Assembly: GCF_022201045.2 (NCBI RefSeq)
Contig: NC_068559.1
Coordinates: 3,136,501-3,200,500, forward strand
Direction: 5' to 3'
From: Citrus sinensis
Taxonomy: Eukaryota > Streptophyta > Magnoliopsida > Sapindales > Rutaceae
Length of the DNA stretch: 64,000 bases
Position 1 is the stretch's first letter. Each line of letters opens with the position of its first letter. The notes below the pieces were generated by a model. That model had not been told where the DNA came from, did not search any database, and worked only from the letters and a program-made list of their open reading frames with translations. Shown one piece after another: positions 24,084 through 39,029 of this stretch. A program made the position numbers and the translations under genes.

Positions 24084-26145
24084 GGGTCCCTCTATGATGC
24101 CGTAATTTTTTTTACGGTATCAATAGTGTAAGCAATATAGACCGTTAGATCTAATCAACGGTATATATTATTTTTATTAATGAAAATTTTTCATTATTTG
24201 AAAATTGTGTTAACCGGTTAACAAACCTATAAAATAGTTAATTTTAAATTTAAAATAAAAAAGAAATAGAGATACAGTAAAATACAATCCCTCTTTATCT
24301 CTCACGTTCATATTTTTATAATTGGATTCTTTAAGATTATCTTTGTCTCCTAATGATTAGATGAAAGAGATTCGATAAATTTCTCTTAATAAATATTTCG
24401 GTAAGTTATTCTTGAATCCATTTTATAGTTTTAATTGTATTTTCAAATCAAAATTTTTTAATAACGTAACAGCTCTATTTTTATTGTATTGCCAATTTAT
24501 TGCCTTGAGTATCTGCAGCTATGGTTTAAGGTCTGTCCTACGCTACTTACAATCATTCTATAACGTGCCTTTACAGGCGGCTTAGAGGTTCGTGCGGCTC
24601 ACAGATTGCCAGCCATAGAGAAAAAGTAAAAGGGGAGAGAACCATAACGCAAGGTGCAATGCAAGTAAGATACAGAATCTTTAATGTCATGTGCTGTTTT
24701 CTTTCATATATCTTTTGGTAATGAAAAGTTAGTTGGTCGGCCATGTTGCAATTTTGCTATAAGTTTGGATTTTTTCAAGTTTCATCATGTATAGATAAAC
24801 TTAGAGTTCCATATTTATGCCAGCTGCGAATTCCTTTAATCATTTAACTTTCTAGCTTTTTTAATTTAGGAAAGAGTTTACTATTAGCTTATTGTTATAT
24901 ATATAGTCTATATTTAGATATATAATGACACCTGCATTTTTGGTGTTTTATTGTCACCAAAGAGTGATCATAATAACCTTGTTGTTAATTGATATTAACT
25001 CTAAGCATAAATAGTATATTTGGTGGTAGATTATGTGACTACGCTATTATAGTGCTAAAAAGCATGCAGGATTAATTAATTCACAAGGCAACTAGGCAAG
25101 TAGATATGTATTTGTTTGATGATAGATTGATTTTGACAAATTCATTTATCTTATTTAAAAGATTTTCTTATTCTTCTTAGTTGTTAGAATAATACTAGAC
25201 AAGAAATAACTGAGAATGTTGAAAATTCTCAAGAAAATTATCCATTTGGAAGCATAAATATAGGGCACAAATATGAAATTAATGAACTTAATTTGAAGAA
25301 AGTTTAGTAGTATTATTTATACAATCATCTATGGGGCCTATAAGAAGGTTAATAATTCTTACAACTCATGGCATTCATTACGGCCAGAATAAAGTCAACT
25401 AATTACATATGCAAGAGAAATAATTAAGTAATTAAGTTGTAATTAATTAATCACAAAGAATGGCTCATGTGCTTTTTAGATTGAAGCCCTTGCTGGGAAG
25501 TTCAATTCACTTTACCACATATGATCAAAACCACAGTTTCTAGTGTCATTTTTTTGGGGTTTTGTTGATTACATGGAAAGCAACTAATTACTACAGTTGA
25601 AGCATGTGAAATAAGATTAGAAGCACAATACTTTTTAGAACTGAAGGGGCAATTATTATTATTATTTTTTCAAGTTTGTTATATGTCCTTTTGTGAAGAC
25701 CTAAAGATTCCAAAGTCAGATTAATAATTTTGCCTCTCTTAGGCTTTATGCGGTGGGAATGAACTTTCTCTGTTTTAATTCTCTGTCATTTTCTCAATGA
25801 AGGCAACAAGAGAAAATTCAATCTTTCAAAGTCTCAACATTCAGAATTTGGCCAGTCTAGTTGTCTACCTTGTATCTGTTGGAGTATTATATCGCCAAGA
25901 GATCTTTCCGTTGCACTTTACGAATTTATATTATTTTGAGGAGTGAATTCAGCTGACTATTAATATCTTACAATTGAAATTTAAATGTCGGTCTTTAAAT
26001 TCTAAAAATTAAAGACAAGCCCAATATGAAAATATTGATGTTAAAATCTTCATTTTTGTTTGTTGATATTTTATTTGTTAGTATCATAATTTTATGGATA
26101 TACTTGATGTTACATGATTGACTAAATATTAACATTAAAATGCAG
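24084..26145. other. Non-coding region before the ULP1 gene
   Basis: A short hairpin (GATGCCGTAA, six T, TTACGGTATC) lies at about 24095-24120. A GC-richer island at about 24500-24665 contrasts with its AT-rich surroundings and ends CAATGCAA|GTAAGA, which looks like a splice donor. It may be an untranslated first exon of the ULP1 gene. Nothing else is recognised. Confidence 0.4.
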
Positions 26146-28413
26146 ATGGAAAAAAAAGATGATGGAGGGCTCCATAAAAGCATTAAAACAAACGGAGAGG
26201 GTGAAGCAAACTTTCGAAATTGCAACCATGAGAAGGAATTGACAAAGCTTAATGAAAAAATTGATGGGATGACTTTTAATCTTGCCGCTGTCAGGTATGA
26301 ACTTGGTGAGCTGAAGAGGAACAATTTAAATACTTATGCATTGGTACAAAAAATGTATAGTGTAGTTGAAGCACTTGAACATAATATAACTCATATGTAA
26401 TCACACTCATGGAAGGAAAAGATGAACTATTCTAGTAAAGATGTTCAAAATGGTACAAATGAATCAAGTGGTCAAAATTTCGTGGGAAAGGGAGATGAGT
26501 TTGGGGTGAAGATCGCAAAGATTAAGGACAAGATTGAAGACGCATGTGATGAAAATTTATCATTGAAAAACTTATTTGCATATAGGAAACTGAAAGAGAA
26601 CCAAATCTTCAACAATGTTGTTAAAAAGGTATAATAACAAACTATTATTCTACATTTTTTTTCAAAAATTATTTGTACTAGCACATTCATTAAACAAAAA
26701 AAAAATAATAAAATTCATGTTCTTATGCATGTAGGATAAAGCCATGGATGCAATTGATTTTGTGGATTTGGTATCATCGGTCGAAGTAGATGCAGTTGAG
26801 GATAAAAAGGTGCGTCCTCAAAAGCCCAGTCGTTATAAAAAATCTCCTTACGAAAATTTCACCAAAAAAAAAGGCCGCCGCAACAAGGAGTTTGGTTTAT
26901 CCAAACATGAAGCTTCTTTTTCGGAGGAAGAATGGTATATTTTACAGTATATTTTTCATGAACAACTAGATAAAAGGTATGGAAGTATTGAATATAATCA
27001 TATTTTATACGTTTGTATTTTGATGTTCTTATTTGTTTTAATTTATTATTAATGTGAGTGTATAATTTATACAGAGAGAAAATTGTAATGACAAAGCGAC
27101 ATATTGTTACCCGCTTCTTAATGTCTTCTTTAGCTCCTAATGTTTGGATATTTGATGAGGTATACTATGTGTGTGTGTGTGTGTGTGTGTGTATAATATT
27201 CAGAGCGTAATAAGATTATATGTATTTAATTTATAATTTATTTTTCATTTGGTAGTGAATGTTTTAATAATGATATTGTGATTATTTTATACATAGATCA
27301 TAAGTTGCTATGCCGAGTACTTAACTAGAAAGGAGAGTTTGAAGCAAGATTATGAGACTCGAAATTGGTTTTTACCAATTCTTTTTGGGGTATGTTATAT
27401 ATTTTGCTGTTACAAATGTATAATATGTTTTTACTAAAAATTTAGATTTTTTTTTAAAGTTATATCTTACCATCTTCATATAATTATTAATTTATGAATT
27501 TTGTAGCAAATCGTGGCGAATGTGTCAGGTGTCTCAACCATTGATAGATCAGAGATCGAAATTTCAGTTCGTAAACATAACATTTGTGAATTTTACATGG
27601 GTGCACTCAAAAGATGTGAAAAGGTTAGGAATATTATCATATGTTCAAAAAGTAAAAAGTTATTTACTAAAATATCATATGTTTTATTATTATCATTTGA
27701 AGTGTGTAATGATTAGTACAAAATTTCTGTATTGTTCCATAGATATATGTTCCTCTTTATGACGGGCTTGCAAAACATTGGTATCTTGCGATAATGAATA
27801 TAAAAGATAAGATTGGTGAGATTTGGGATTCTTTGCCTAATTCTGACATAGAACCAAATCATCGTCAAGAAATCGTTAAGCAAAATGTAAGTTCAAATTT
27901 TTTATTTGTTTATATGAAATTACTAGATGCAATATATATTAACTATCATTATTATTATTGCAGTTACATGCATTGGACCTAGTCTTGTTTTGTGATATAG
28001 CCTTTAACTTTCCTTCTGATTGGTATTTCGCTGACTTTGACATTTTATATCCAAATAATGTGCCAATTCAACCAAATGGAAATGATTGTGGCTTGTATGT
28101 GATGAAATTTATGGAGACTCCATGTGAGATGTTATTCCCAACTTATAAGGTAACTTAATCATACAATTTATATTTCTTAGTTTGCACAATACTTTAATCA
28201 ATATTAAATTGTTATTAATTCTATTATATGTAGTATGAATCGGATGAAGAAAGATTTCGTCTTGCGCTACTCCTTGTAAATGGTGATGCAAATGAAGTAA
28301 GAGATAGTGTTACACAAAAAGCACTATCATTCCGTGGTCCTAAGACGAATGTTATTGCAACTAGTAAAGTTAGAACTAAAGTTGCTTCTCAGAAAAAAAA
28401 ATTGTTCAATTAA
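26146..28413 (+). pseudogene. ULP1-type (C48) cysteine protease gene with one internal stop
   Basis: Exons 26146-26628, 26735-26976, 27075-27159, 27297-27389, 27507-27623, 27743-27886, 27964-28149 and 28234-28413 (TAA) all have GT-AG borders and consistent phase. The N-terminal part is charged and coiled-coil-like. The C-terminal part is a ULP1/SENP peptidase with all three catalytic motifs: His in KHWYLAIMNIKD, Asp in EIWDSLP and Cys in QPNGNDCGLYVMKF, with the oxyanion Gln in IQPNGNDC. Such enzymes cleave SUMO-like proteins. A TAA at 26398-26400 breaks the first exon; the frame resumes at once (SHSWKEKMNYSS). Otherwise every splice site is clean. It could be a host gene or part of a transposon, since plant MULEs often carry ULP1. 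No ends of an element were found. Confidence 0.75.
27165..27193. repeat. (TG)n microsatellite in a ULP1 intron
   Basis: About 13 TG dinucleotides lie directly after the donor of the third exon. The run is likely polymorphic. Confidence 0.9.
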
Positions 28414-28499
28414 TAAAGTTAGAACTGTAATTGGTACTAGAGAATATTTGAAGAAACCAGGAAGAAAATCCAATTGATCTGCCTAGTAGAGGTTTAATA

Positions 28500-28760
28500 A
28501 ATTTGGTATTGGACGTAATTTGTATTTTGTCGCTTTTAATTTTTTTGTCCCCTCAATTGAATTTTATATTCAATGTAAAGTTTTTATTTGGATTACTTAA
28601 TTTTCTTTTTTAGTTTTTAAGTTTTTGGATTACTCTTTATGAAAAATTTGTGTCTTGTTACTTTCAATATTTTTTGTCCCCTTTGATTGACCTTTGTATT
28701 CGATGTAAAGTTTTTATTTGGATTACTCATTAAGTTTTGTTAGCTTTTGAGTTTATGGTC
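28500..28760. repeat. Two tandem copies of a ~129-bp unit
   Basis: Both copies share TTTTTTGTCCCCT..TTGA, ATTCRATGTAAAGTTTTTAT and TTGGATTACT. They lie just past the ULP1 stop, in its likely 3' region. Confidence 0.8.
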
Positions 28761-29779
28761 TCTTCCAATTAAAAACTTTCAAAAAATAATAGTCTGCTTT
28801 TTTTTTTTTGTGTGTGTTTTAAGTTCAACCTACAAGTGAATGACGGTAAGTCGTTAACTAAAAATCTGAAATGTCAAATATCCATTCCAATATCTTTTAT
28901 GAAAATTTTGCGGAAAAAAATTATCAAATTTTCTTCTTAAAATGAATCTTGAAAGATAATTCAACAGACCGGCTTTCTGTGTCAATTGGCGAAGGAGCAC
29001 ACAATGATTGGAACTTTGCAAGCAATCTTGAATGGTCCATTTTGACTATGGTTGGGAATTGATTTGGTTCAATCTTGTCAGTTCTTGAATGCGAGTAATC
29101 TGGAGCTTGGGATAGCACAAGATCTAAAAATTGACTTATTTTGTTAGTGAAGAAACCAATAGAATATAAATGGTGGTTAGATTTCGGATGCACTTTAAGG
29201 GACCACTTAATTAAACCACACACATCCCTTTTGAGAAGTGGTCAAGTGGAATTTGCTTTCAGAATGACAAAAGAATATTATCATAGAGATAAAAGAAACA
29301 ACTAAGCTTTTGATAGACACATTAACCCTGTTTAATTGAACCTTTGTGGACCAACTTGAGCATGGTGTTAGCAACTGTTATGCTTTTAAGTAACCAACAG
29401 AAATTGCATGCACCATTGAACACTCATGTGTACTACTGGAATAATGATTTCTTTCTTGACAATAAAACTTATTTATAGCTAGCTATACATGGGCAATCTA
29501 TAGTTTGGTAAAGTACAAATTTATAATTGCAAATGAACATATAAGAGAAAATGGGAAATGAGATTATGAGTTTATATTCGTGCTCATGAAGTAGTTCAAA
29601 GTTATAAATGAAAGTTGTAATTCCAGCATCATTCAAAAGACATTATTACAGTGTTTAGAAGTTAAAAAACTATCAAAACAGCATTTGATCAACAAGCTCA
29701 TGATCATCTAATTCTTGAATAGAGATTTTTCTGAATGAATAAAAAAAATATCAGCTATTATAAAATTATCAGATACTAA
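28761..29779. other. Spacer between convergent ULP1 and FAR1-like genes
   Basis: A 99-codon minus-strand frame (28924-29223) contains IGFFTNKISQFLDLVLSQAP and looks protein-like, but I do not recognise it and it lacks a splice or promoter context. It may be an exon remnant. The rest shows nothing. Confidence 0.35.
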
Positions 29780-32700
29780 TCATTCATTAATCTGCAAAAA
29801 AAAAATCATCCTCTTCTTGCAATTTCTCCTCAACAACATTCTTATCTGCAGGTTCATTCTCCTAAACAAGCAGAAACAAATGAACACACTTTATTAGCAC
29901 TAAAACCGTACATCTTAAAATAAACAGCTTTATTAAAAAAAATTATTTGGCTATTGGCATTAATAATTACTTTACCAAATTAATATCAAATGAAGCATTT
30001 GAATTGACTTCATGAGCTGTAATATTCTTCCGCTTCTCATCACCTTCTTTTCCAACCTATATTATGCCAAACAAAAATGCATCAATAAAAATAAATTTAG
30101 ATTAACAGCTAAAATATTCAACCTTTGTAAGAATTATCCTAATATAAATATACCTCATTAAGTACTGGACATTTGCGTCTATTGTGTCCAGGTAATTTGC
30201 AATACCCACATTTTTTTCAAATTGACGCCTTTATTAAATCTTGCACTAGGAGCACCTTTCGTCTTCACACTTAATGGATCTTTTATAATAGCAGCATTTC
30301 TCTTCTCACTGGACCATCTACCTCTTTTCTTTTCAAAATTCCCACTCAACTCTAACATTTCAGACTTAAGTTGTGTGATAAGACCCTTTAATTTCAAGTA
30401 TCCAGCATCTGTCATCGAGGCATAGTAACAAATCTCATTGAACTCGGTACTTAGTGACCCGTACCTAATCATTTTTAGGATATCCCTAGATTGATCATTC
30501 AATGACTTTGGTGGACACTCAACTACTTTTGCATCTTTGCTCCATCTTCTATTAAACAATGAATTAGGTATCTCAGAAAGATGTAAGGACTTCAGCACAC
30601 AAAATAAATGACAACACGGAATGCTAGATGATTGAAATTCCATGCATTTACACTCGAAATTCTGATCATTTGGGTAGTACACAACAGTCCACCTCTTATC
30701 CGCTTGTCCAAATTTAGTCAATTGGTACACTTGCCTATCCAGAACAGTCACATAGGTTGACACCATGAATTGAGCTTCCTTGCGAATCTGATCACGAACC
30801 ATGAAAAATAAATTCCGAGTGTAAATGCTCTCAGCATGCTTCTCTAAGCTTTCAAGATGGGTACTCATCAAAGAACTAGAATGCTTTGTTTTAAATGCCT
30901 GCTCCAATTCTTTGTATCTGGTGTGTGACAAGGCTCGATCAACTTGTCGAATAAATTCTTGCAGCTTTAACTTCTGTTGAAGAAATCTATTCATATATGC
31001 ATTCAGTCCCTCGCACCGTTGTGTAGTACGCCTGTCAGCAAAGAAATGACCCCGTAAGAATGTTTCTGCCCATCTATGTCGTTTTGTATAAATTTTGTTC
31101 ACCCAATTATTATTTTGCAAACCTTCTTCCTCCACCATAATTTATCAAACTCTTCAGGTGTAAGAAATTCAAAAATACACTTTGTAAATACTTTTATAAA
31201 ATTAGGTTTATTACGTACATTAGATTGTGCATTCCTCTGTAAATGCCAAACACACAAACGATGACGAGCTTCAGGAATCACCTTTTTAATCGCCTTCCTC
31301 ATTGCTCGATCTCCATCAGTCACCACAGAAATAGGCTTTTTATTATTCATGGCAGACAAAAATGTTTCCAACACCCACATATATGTCTCAATTGTCTCAT
31401 CCACAAGTAATGCACATCCAAAAAAACATGCTGCATAATGATTATTAACTCCCACTAACATGACTAATGGCTTACCATATTCATTTGTCTTGTACGTACT
31501 ATCAAAAGCTAACACATCCCCAAAGTGGTGATAATCTAAACGAGAAATAGAATCAGCCCAAAACAAGTTTGAAAGTCTATTCTCCTCATCTACAGAGTAT
31601 TTACAGAAGAAATTCGGATCCATATCAGTTTTTCCTTTTAAGTATGCCAGCGCCGATTCTGAATCTGTTTCAAGCATCATAGACCGACGTTCAACATCTA
31701 ATGAATTATACAAATCCTCCAGTGTGAAGCCCACATTGTCATAACCCCCAGCTTGGTTGACTAAAAAATCCATAATTTGACTAGTCTTTATACCAACAGT
31801 TTTCATCGCAGTAGCTTGAGCCATGTCACAATCTTTAACTAATTGATGGGATCGAAGGAACTTAATCTCATAATTCATTGCCAACTCATGTGAGCGTTCA
31901 GGGATAAACCGATTAACAACCCAAGTACCAACCTTCTTATTCATCTTCACTCTAAAAGCAGCTGGACATTTGGCTCTCGTAACAGCCCTCGGTTCCCGAA
32001 TTCTATCCTTCCTTTCAACATACTTTTTAGCACGCTCGCCCTCCCTATTACAAACCCAACATCTCACATTGGTTTGACCATCATTATCATACCTTATATC
32101 ATTCTTACGAATGCTGAAGCCCATTACTTTCGAGTAATTATTGTAAAAATTCTCAGCATCTGTAAGTGTCTCAAATTGACTTCCAATTACATCTTCTCTA
32201 GTGAGTTGTTGCAGGTGCTTACCATTAAAAAAAATGGAACATGAGGAATCATCTACACTTGGCAGAATGGTTGCCCTATCTGTTGAAAGAATGTCATGTG
32301 ATGAAGGAATGTCAAACTCTGCTTCTTTTGAATTTTGGTTGATAACTGCAAAAACAATATTGAATATTTTGTTATCAGCAAACTTGCATGATTAAACTGT
32401 ACTGATCTAGAATATATGAGATTGCATACTATATATTTTTTGATAGATAAATGTGTCTAGTTACAGAAGAAATTTACAGAATCAAATTTTGACTTCGCTT
32501 CTTAAAGATATTCACGATTTAGTGCACAAAGGTCACAACTGTCTTGAAACTACACAAGACCCGAAGTTTCTGCATTAACTGATATCAATTAAAAAGGAAT
32601 AAAATTACAAACTATGTATGTCCAGAAAGCTTTATTCCTCAGGAGTTCAAATAATTTTACGGTTTTCTATTTGAAGTTTTCTACATGAAGATATGGCTTA

Positions 32701-33800
32701 AAGAATGCTGACTGCTCAGAATCACCGAAGCAACCAAGCCTCTGATTATCAGCCAACTTCCATGATTTAACTGTATTGATCTAGAATATATGACATTACA
32801 TAATATATATGCTTGGATAGATAAATGAATCTAGTTATGGAAGAAATTTACAGAATCAAATTCGGACTTCTCATCTTAGAGATATTCAGGATTTAGTGCA
32901 CAAAGGTCACAGCTGTCTTCAAACTACACAGGGCCAGAAGTTTCTAAATTAACTGATATCAATTAAAAATGCCTAAAATTACAAAATATATGTCTATAGA
33001 AAGAGTTATTTTTGCAGGAGTTCAAATAATTTTACGGTTTTCTATTTGAAGTTTTCTACATGAAGATATGGCTTAAAGAATGCTGACTGCTCAGAATCAC
33101 TGAAGCAACCAAGCCTCTGATTATCAGCCAAATTCCATGATTTAACTGTATTGATCTAGAATATATGACATTACATAATATATATGTTTGGATAGATAAA
33201 TGTATCTAGTTGTGGAAGAAATTTACAGAATCAAATTCGGACTTCTCATCTTAGAGATATTCAGGATTTAGTGCACAAAGGTCACAGCTGTCTTCAAACT
33301 ACACAAGACCAGAAGTTTCTGAATTAAATGATATCAATTCCTCTGGAAAAAAATTAGAAGCTATATCCCCCTAGAAAGCTCTATTTGTTAGAAGTTCAAA
33401 TAATTTTACAATGTTCAATTTCAATTTTTCTACATTAAGATATGATTTAAACAATACAAACTGCTCAGAAGTATCGAAACAACCAACTTCAATGCTGTAT
33501 TAGTTCTTTTTTTCAGCCTCTTTCTCCAAGAAGCACGACTGGCAGACATCATATTCTCAGTTCTCTTATGTTTCTGCGTGCCTTTTTTTTTTTTTTTTGA
33601 TTTGGACAAATAATCGAACAAGTGTTTGATTTTAAAGCATTGGTCATTACATGGTTACATAGCCAAAATCTCGTCATGACCATTTCTCTACACAACAACA
33701 AAAGAATCATAAAAATTCTAAATATCAAATTACAAAGAACATATCAGTACTAACCTTGTTCATCAATATCTATCGCTTTTTGTAATGATAGCTCCCAGAT
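29780..33800 (-). pseudogene. FAR1/FRS-like (MULE-derived) gene with two frameshifts
   Basis: Minus-strand exons: an upstream piece ending at 33756 (KAIDIDEQ), 32345-30154, 30056-29976 and 29861-29780 (TGA). Order: FAR1 DNA-binding region (ENFYNNYSKVMGFSIRKND; CPAAFRVKMNKKVGTWVVNR; HSHEL-like RSHELAM), the MULE transposase domain (DVLAFDSTYKTNEYGKPLVM, SVVTDGDRAMRKAI, RLCVWHLQRN), and a SWIM zinc finger (ECKCMEFQSSSIPCCHLFCV). A frameshift near 31125-31135 separates DKLWW from MVEEEGLQNNN. A second, in an A run near 30212, shifts the CCHC zinc knuckle (KCGYCKLPGHNRRKCP) out of frame. From established knowledge FAR1/FHY3 proteins are domesticated MULE transposases acting as transcription factors. 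Whether this copy was host or transposon is open. The 5' end is not resolved. Confidence 0.82.
32372..33490. repeat. Three tandem copies of a ~374-bp unit in the FAR1-like intron
   Basis: Units begin TTATCAGC.AA at 32372, 32746 and 33121 (periods 374 and 375). Shared blocks include TCTAGAATATATGA, AGTGCACAAAGGTCAC, AAACTACACA and TGGCTTAAAGAATGCTGACT. Copies 1 and 2 start at the 3' end of the intron. The third decays toward 33490. Confidence 0.9.
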
Positions 33801-35008
33801 TTACCTTGAATATAATTTTTTTTCAAAACTGAACAACTTGATTAATTGACTAAGAACTCTACTCGAATTTAGTCCGACTGATTGAACAAAAACTCCGCTT
33901 AGATTTGATCCTTGATGAGATACTGTTTATTCTTTGCAAAGATGAGTTTGAATTGTGTTTTGCCGGAACTTATTCTACCAACAGTCAAAGTGGCTAACAA
34001 ATCGTACTTGTCAAAACAAAACCGTCTGTATCATGGGGTTGGCTCAATTCGGAGAAATTTCAGTGCCCACCCCTATAATTTTAAATATTCTCATAATTTC
34101 ACTTGAACAACATATTTTATTTAATTCCACAAAATTCATACGAACGTTTAAATACATTTTAAAATTTATTTTACTATGTATCCTACGCCATTCATTATTG
34201 GTTTTTTGTAATTTTATCAAGTTGTAATTTCAGGCCAAACATGAAAGGGTTTCAACATTTAATTAATTTGAAAATTCAATGTGAAACTCAAAATTGCTAA
34301 AATATTACTTAAATCATATCCTTAATGTTATAAGATAACTCGATTATCATGTAATCAAACTAATTTCAAAATCTATCGATCGGATATAGTATGTACTGTT
34401 AGATTATTTTATTCTAATGCATGGCCATGGAATAGCCTTTGATTTCTCATGGTATATTTTATTGGTTTACTAGCTTATAAAACCATATGCAAATGTTGAA
34501 AATTGGACTACTATATGAAATATCATGTGATATATCTCATTTGACCTTAGATTAATGTATCAAATGTTCATAAAGGATGGTTTACTTCATCAGTTTGCGA
34601 ATTAACTTTTAATAATATTTATATTTCACATATCAATTCATAATACATTAGGGTAAATACGATTTTAATTTCCCACCTATCAATAAATAAGGATAAATAG
34701 AAGTACTGAATATGTATGCGTTTGTGTATTACGTCATATGTTTTAATAAAGAAAATCACCTCTACTAACTTTTTTTCCATACCATTTTTATTACATTTTA
34801 CCAGTTGTCTTTTATAATACTATTTTGTAAAAGAAAACTAAAATTGACTACTCAAAAATGTCTTTATATTTTTTATTACATTTTACATTAAAGTTGTAGT
34901 ACATTATAAATGCTAAGTTTAATTTTTAATAACATAACACCTTAATAAAATCAACATTTGAAGTGTGATGTATGATATAAAATGATATAGTACTTCAAAT
35001 AGGCTACA
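33801..35008. other. AT-rich intergenic, nothing recognised
   Basis: Small frames at 33912-34227 have no domain. No RNA gene or clear repeat. Confidence 0.5.
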
Positions 35009-35017
35009 AAATTAATA

Positions 35018-35625
35018 GGAAAAAGACCACTCACGCCTCTAAATTTTATTTAAATGGTCATACAAAACTCCTTAAATTAAAAAATATAATAAATAACATA
35101 AGATAAAATTTTATAAAATATTTTCAATTTTAAAAATTTTATTTTTAACATTATTATTTTTCATATTCTTTTATTATTAGTTTGTCATATTCTTTTTACT
35201 AATATTAAAATCTACTTGACATACTAATAAAATTAATTGATTATACCTAACATTCACAATAATTTATAAAATTATCAATATCTTATTTAATTATGTCTAT
35301 ATTAATATCAATCTTAAGATCAATTTTTGGATTAATAGATTTTAGTTCATTCGTCAGGATAGACTAATAATAACTTAATATTAACAAAATTTTTATTGTA
35401 CATGTTATTTTATCAATTATATTTATTGTAACACTTTATTTGTATCATATGATTTTTATTTATTATTTTTATCCTATTACTATATTTATATTTATTTAGA
35501 TTGATTTAGTCAAAAGGTATAATAGTCATTTACGAAATTAAGAGGGTCTATGTGACTATTTATGAAACTAAAGGAACATGTATAATTATTTTAGCAAATC
35601 TTAGGGGTGTGGGTGGTTTTTTCCG
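35018..35625. mobile_element. 608-bp MITE with perfect 9-bp target duplication
   Basis: The left end GGAAAAAGACCACTCACGCC is mirrored at the right end (…GGGTGTGGGTGGTTTTTTCC). Imperfect inverted similarity continues inward for about 100 bases. It is flanked on both sides by AAATTAATA (35009-35017 and 35626-35634). The 9-base duplication fits the Mutator superfamily. No coding content. Confidence 0.85.
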
Positions 35626-35825
35626 AAATTAATATTGATTTAAAATTAAAAAATTAATATTTATCTGTAACCTGTAAGTTACCTGCTATATTTTAATTAA
35701 TTATCTAATTATCCATTATATTAAATAAATGATTCAGATTAAAACTCTTATATCTAAAGATCCACATTAATCCCACTATCAATACTGTAAAAATAAATAC
35801 AACATCATAAAGAAATCCTTAAATT

Positions 35826-35960
35826 TGATATTATTCCATTTATTTGGCAAATTGACTTCGAGTTCGAATTCCGGTGGTGGAATTAGTTTTCAGTTAAATA
35901 TTCTGAAAGCCCAACGTTATCAAAGAGCCCAAAAACATCTGACATACTTATTCAAAAAAA
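35826..35960. repeat. Another copy of the dispersed repeat
   Basis: TTCCATTTATTTGGCAAATT, GAGTTCGAATTCCGGTGGTG, AAGCCCAACGTTATCAAAGA and GACATACTTATTCAA match the family at 12400-12837. The B-box-like GTTCGAATTCC is best preserved here. A (ATAAAC)n run lies at about 36136-36160. Confidence 0.7.
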
Positions 35961-36416
35961 AATTCACTTATTTATTCATAAATTTTTATTTTAATCAAAT
36001 TGATCGGATAGAATTAAATTAGATTGGAGCTTTTTTATTGGTTTGAATTATCTTAAATTTTAATAAAAAATTGGCTTGAATTGAATCCAAAATATAAAAT
36101 CTAATATATGACAGATTGCTTACCTAAAAAAATAAAAATAAACATAAACATAAACATAAATAATAAATGGAACTTGGATTTGACAAAATCCAATGGATTT
36201 AAATCATTTAATACCCGCAGGAGATATCCAGGAACTAAAGAGTAAATACCATTCAACCAGGAGGTTTCATTATAACAAATAGCAAATATCATTGTAGCTA
36301 CCTTTATTGGATGATACAAACCCCCAGTGAACATTCTAATTATGCTCCAAGTCTCACACATACATTACTCGCATTTCATTAGCTAGATTTCAAACACCGC
36401 ATAGCTTAGAACTAGT

Positions 36417-39029
<2,613 letters not shown>

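Noticed and set aside
27513..27762. Two overlapping plus-strand frames
   Set aside because: One is an exon of the ULP1 gene extended into its intron; the other is its shadow.
32372..33490. CRISPR-like array
   Set aside because: Units are about 374 bp without unique spacers, in plant DNA.
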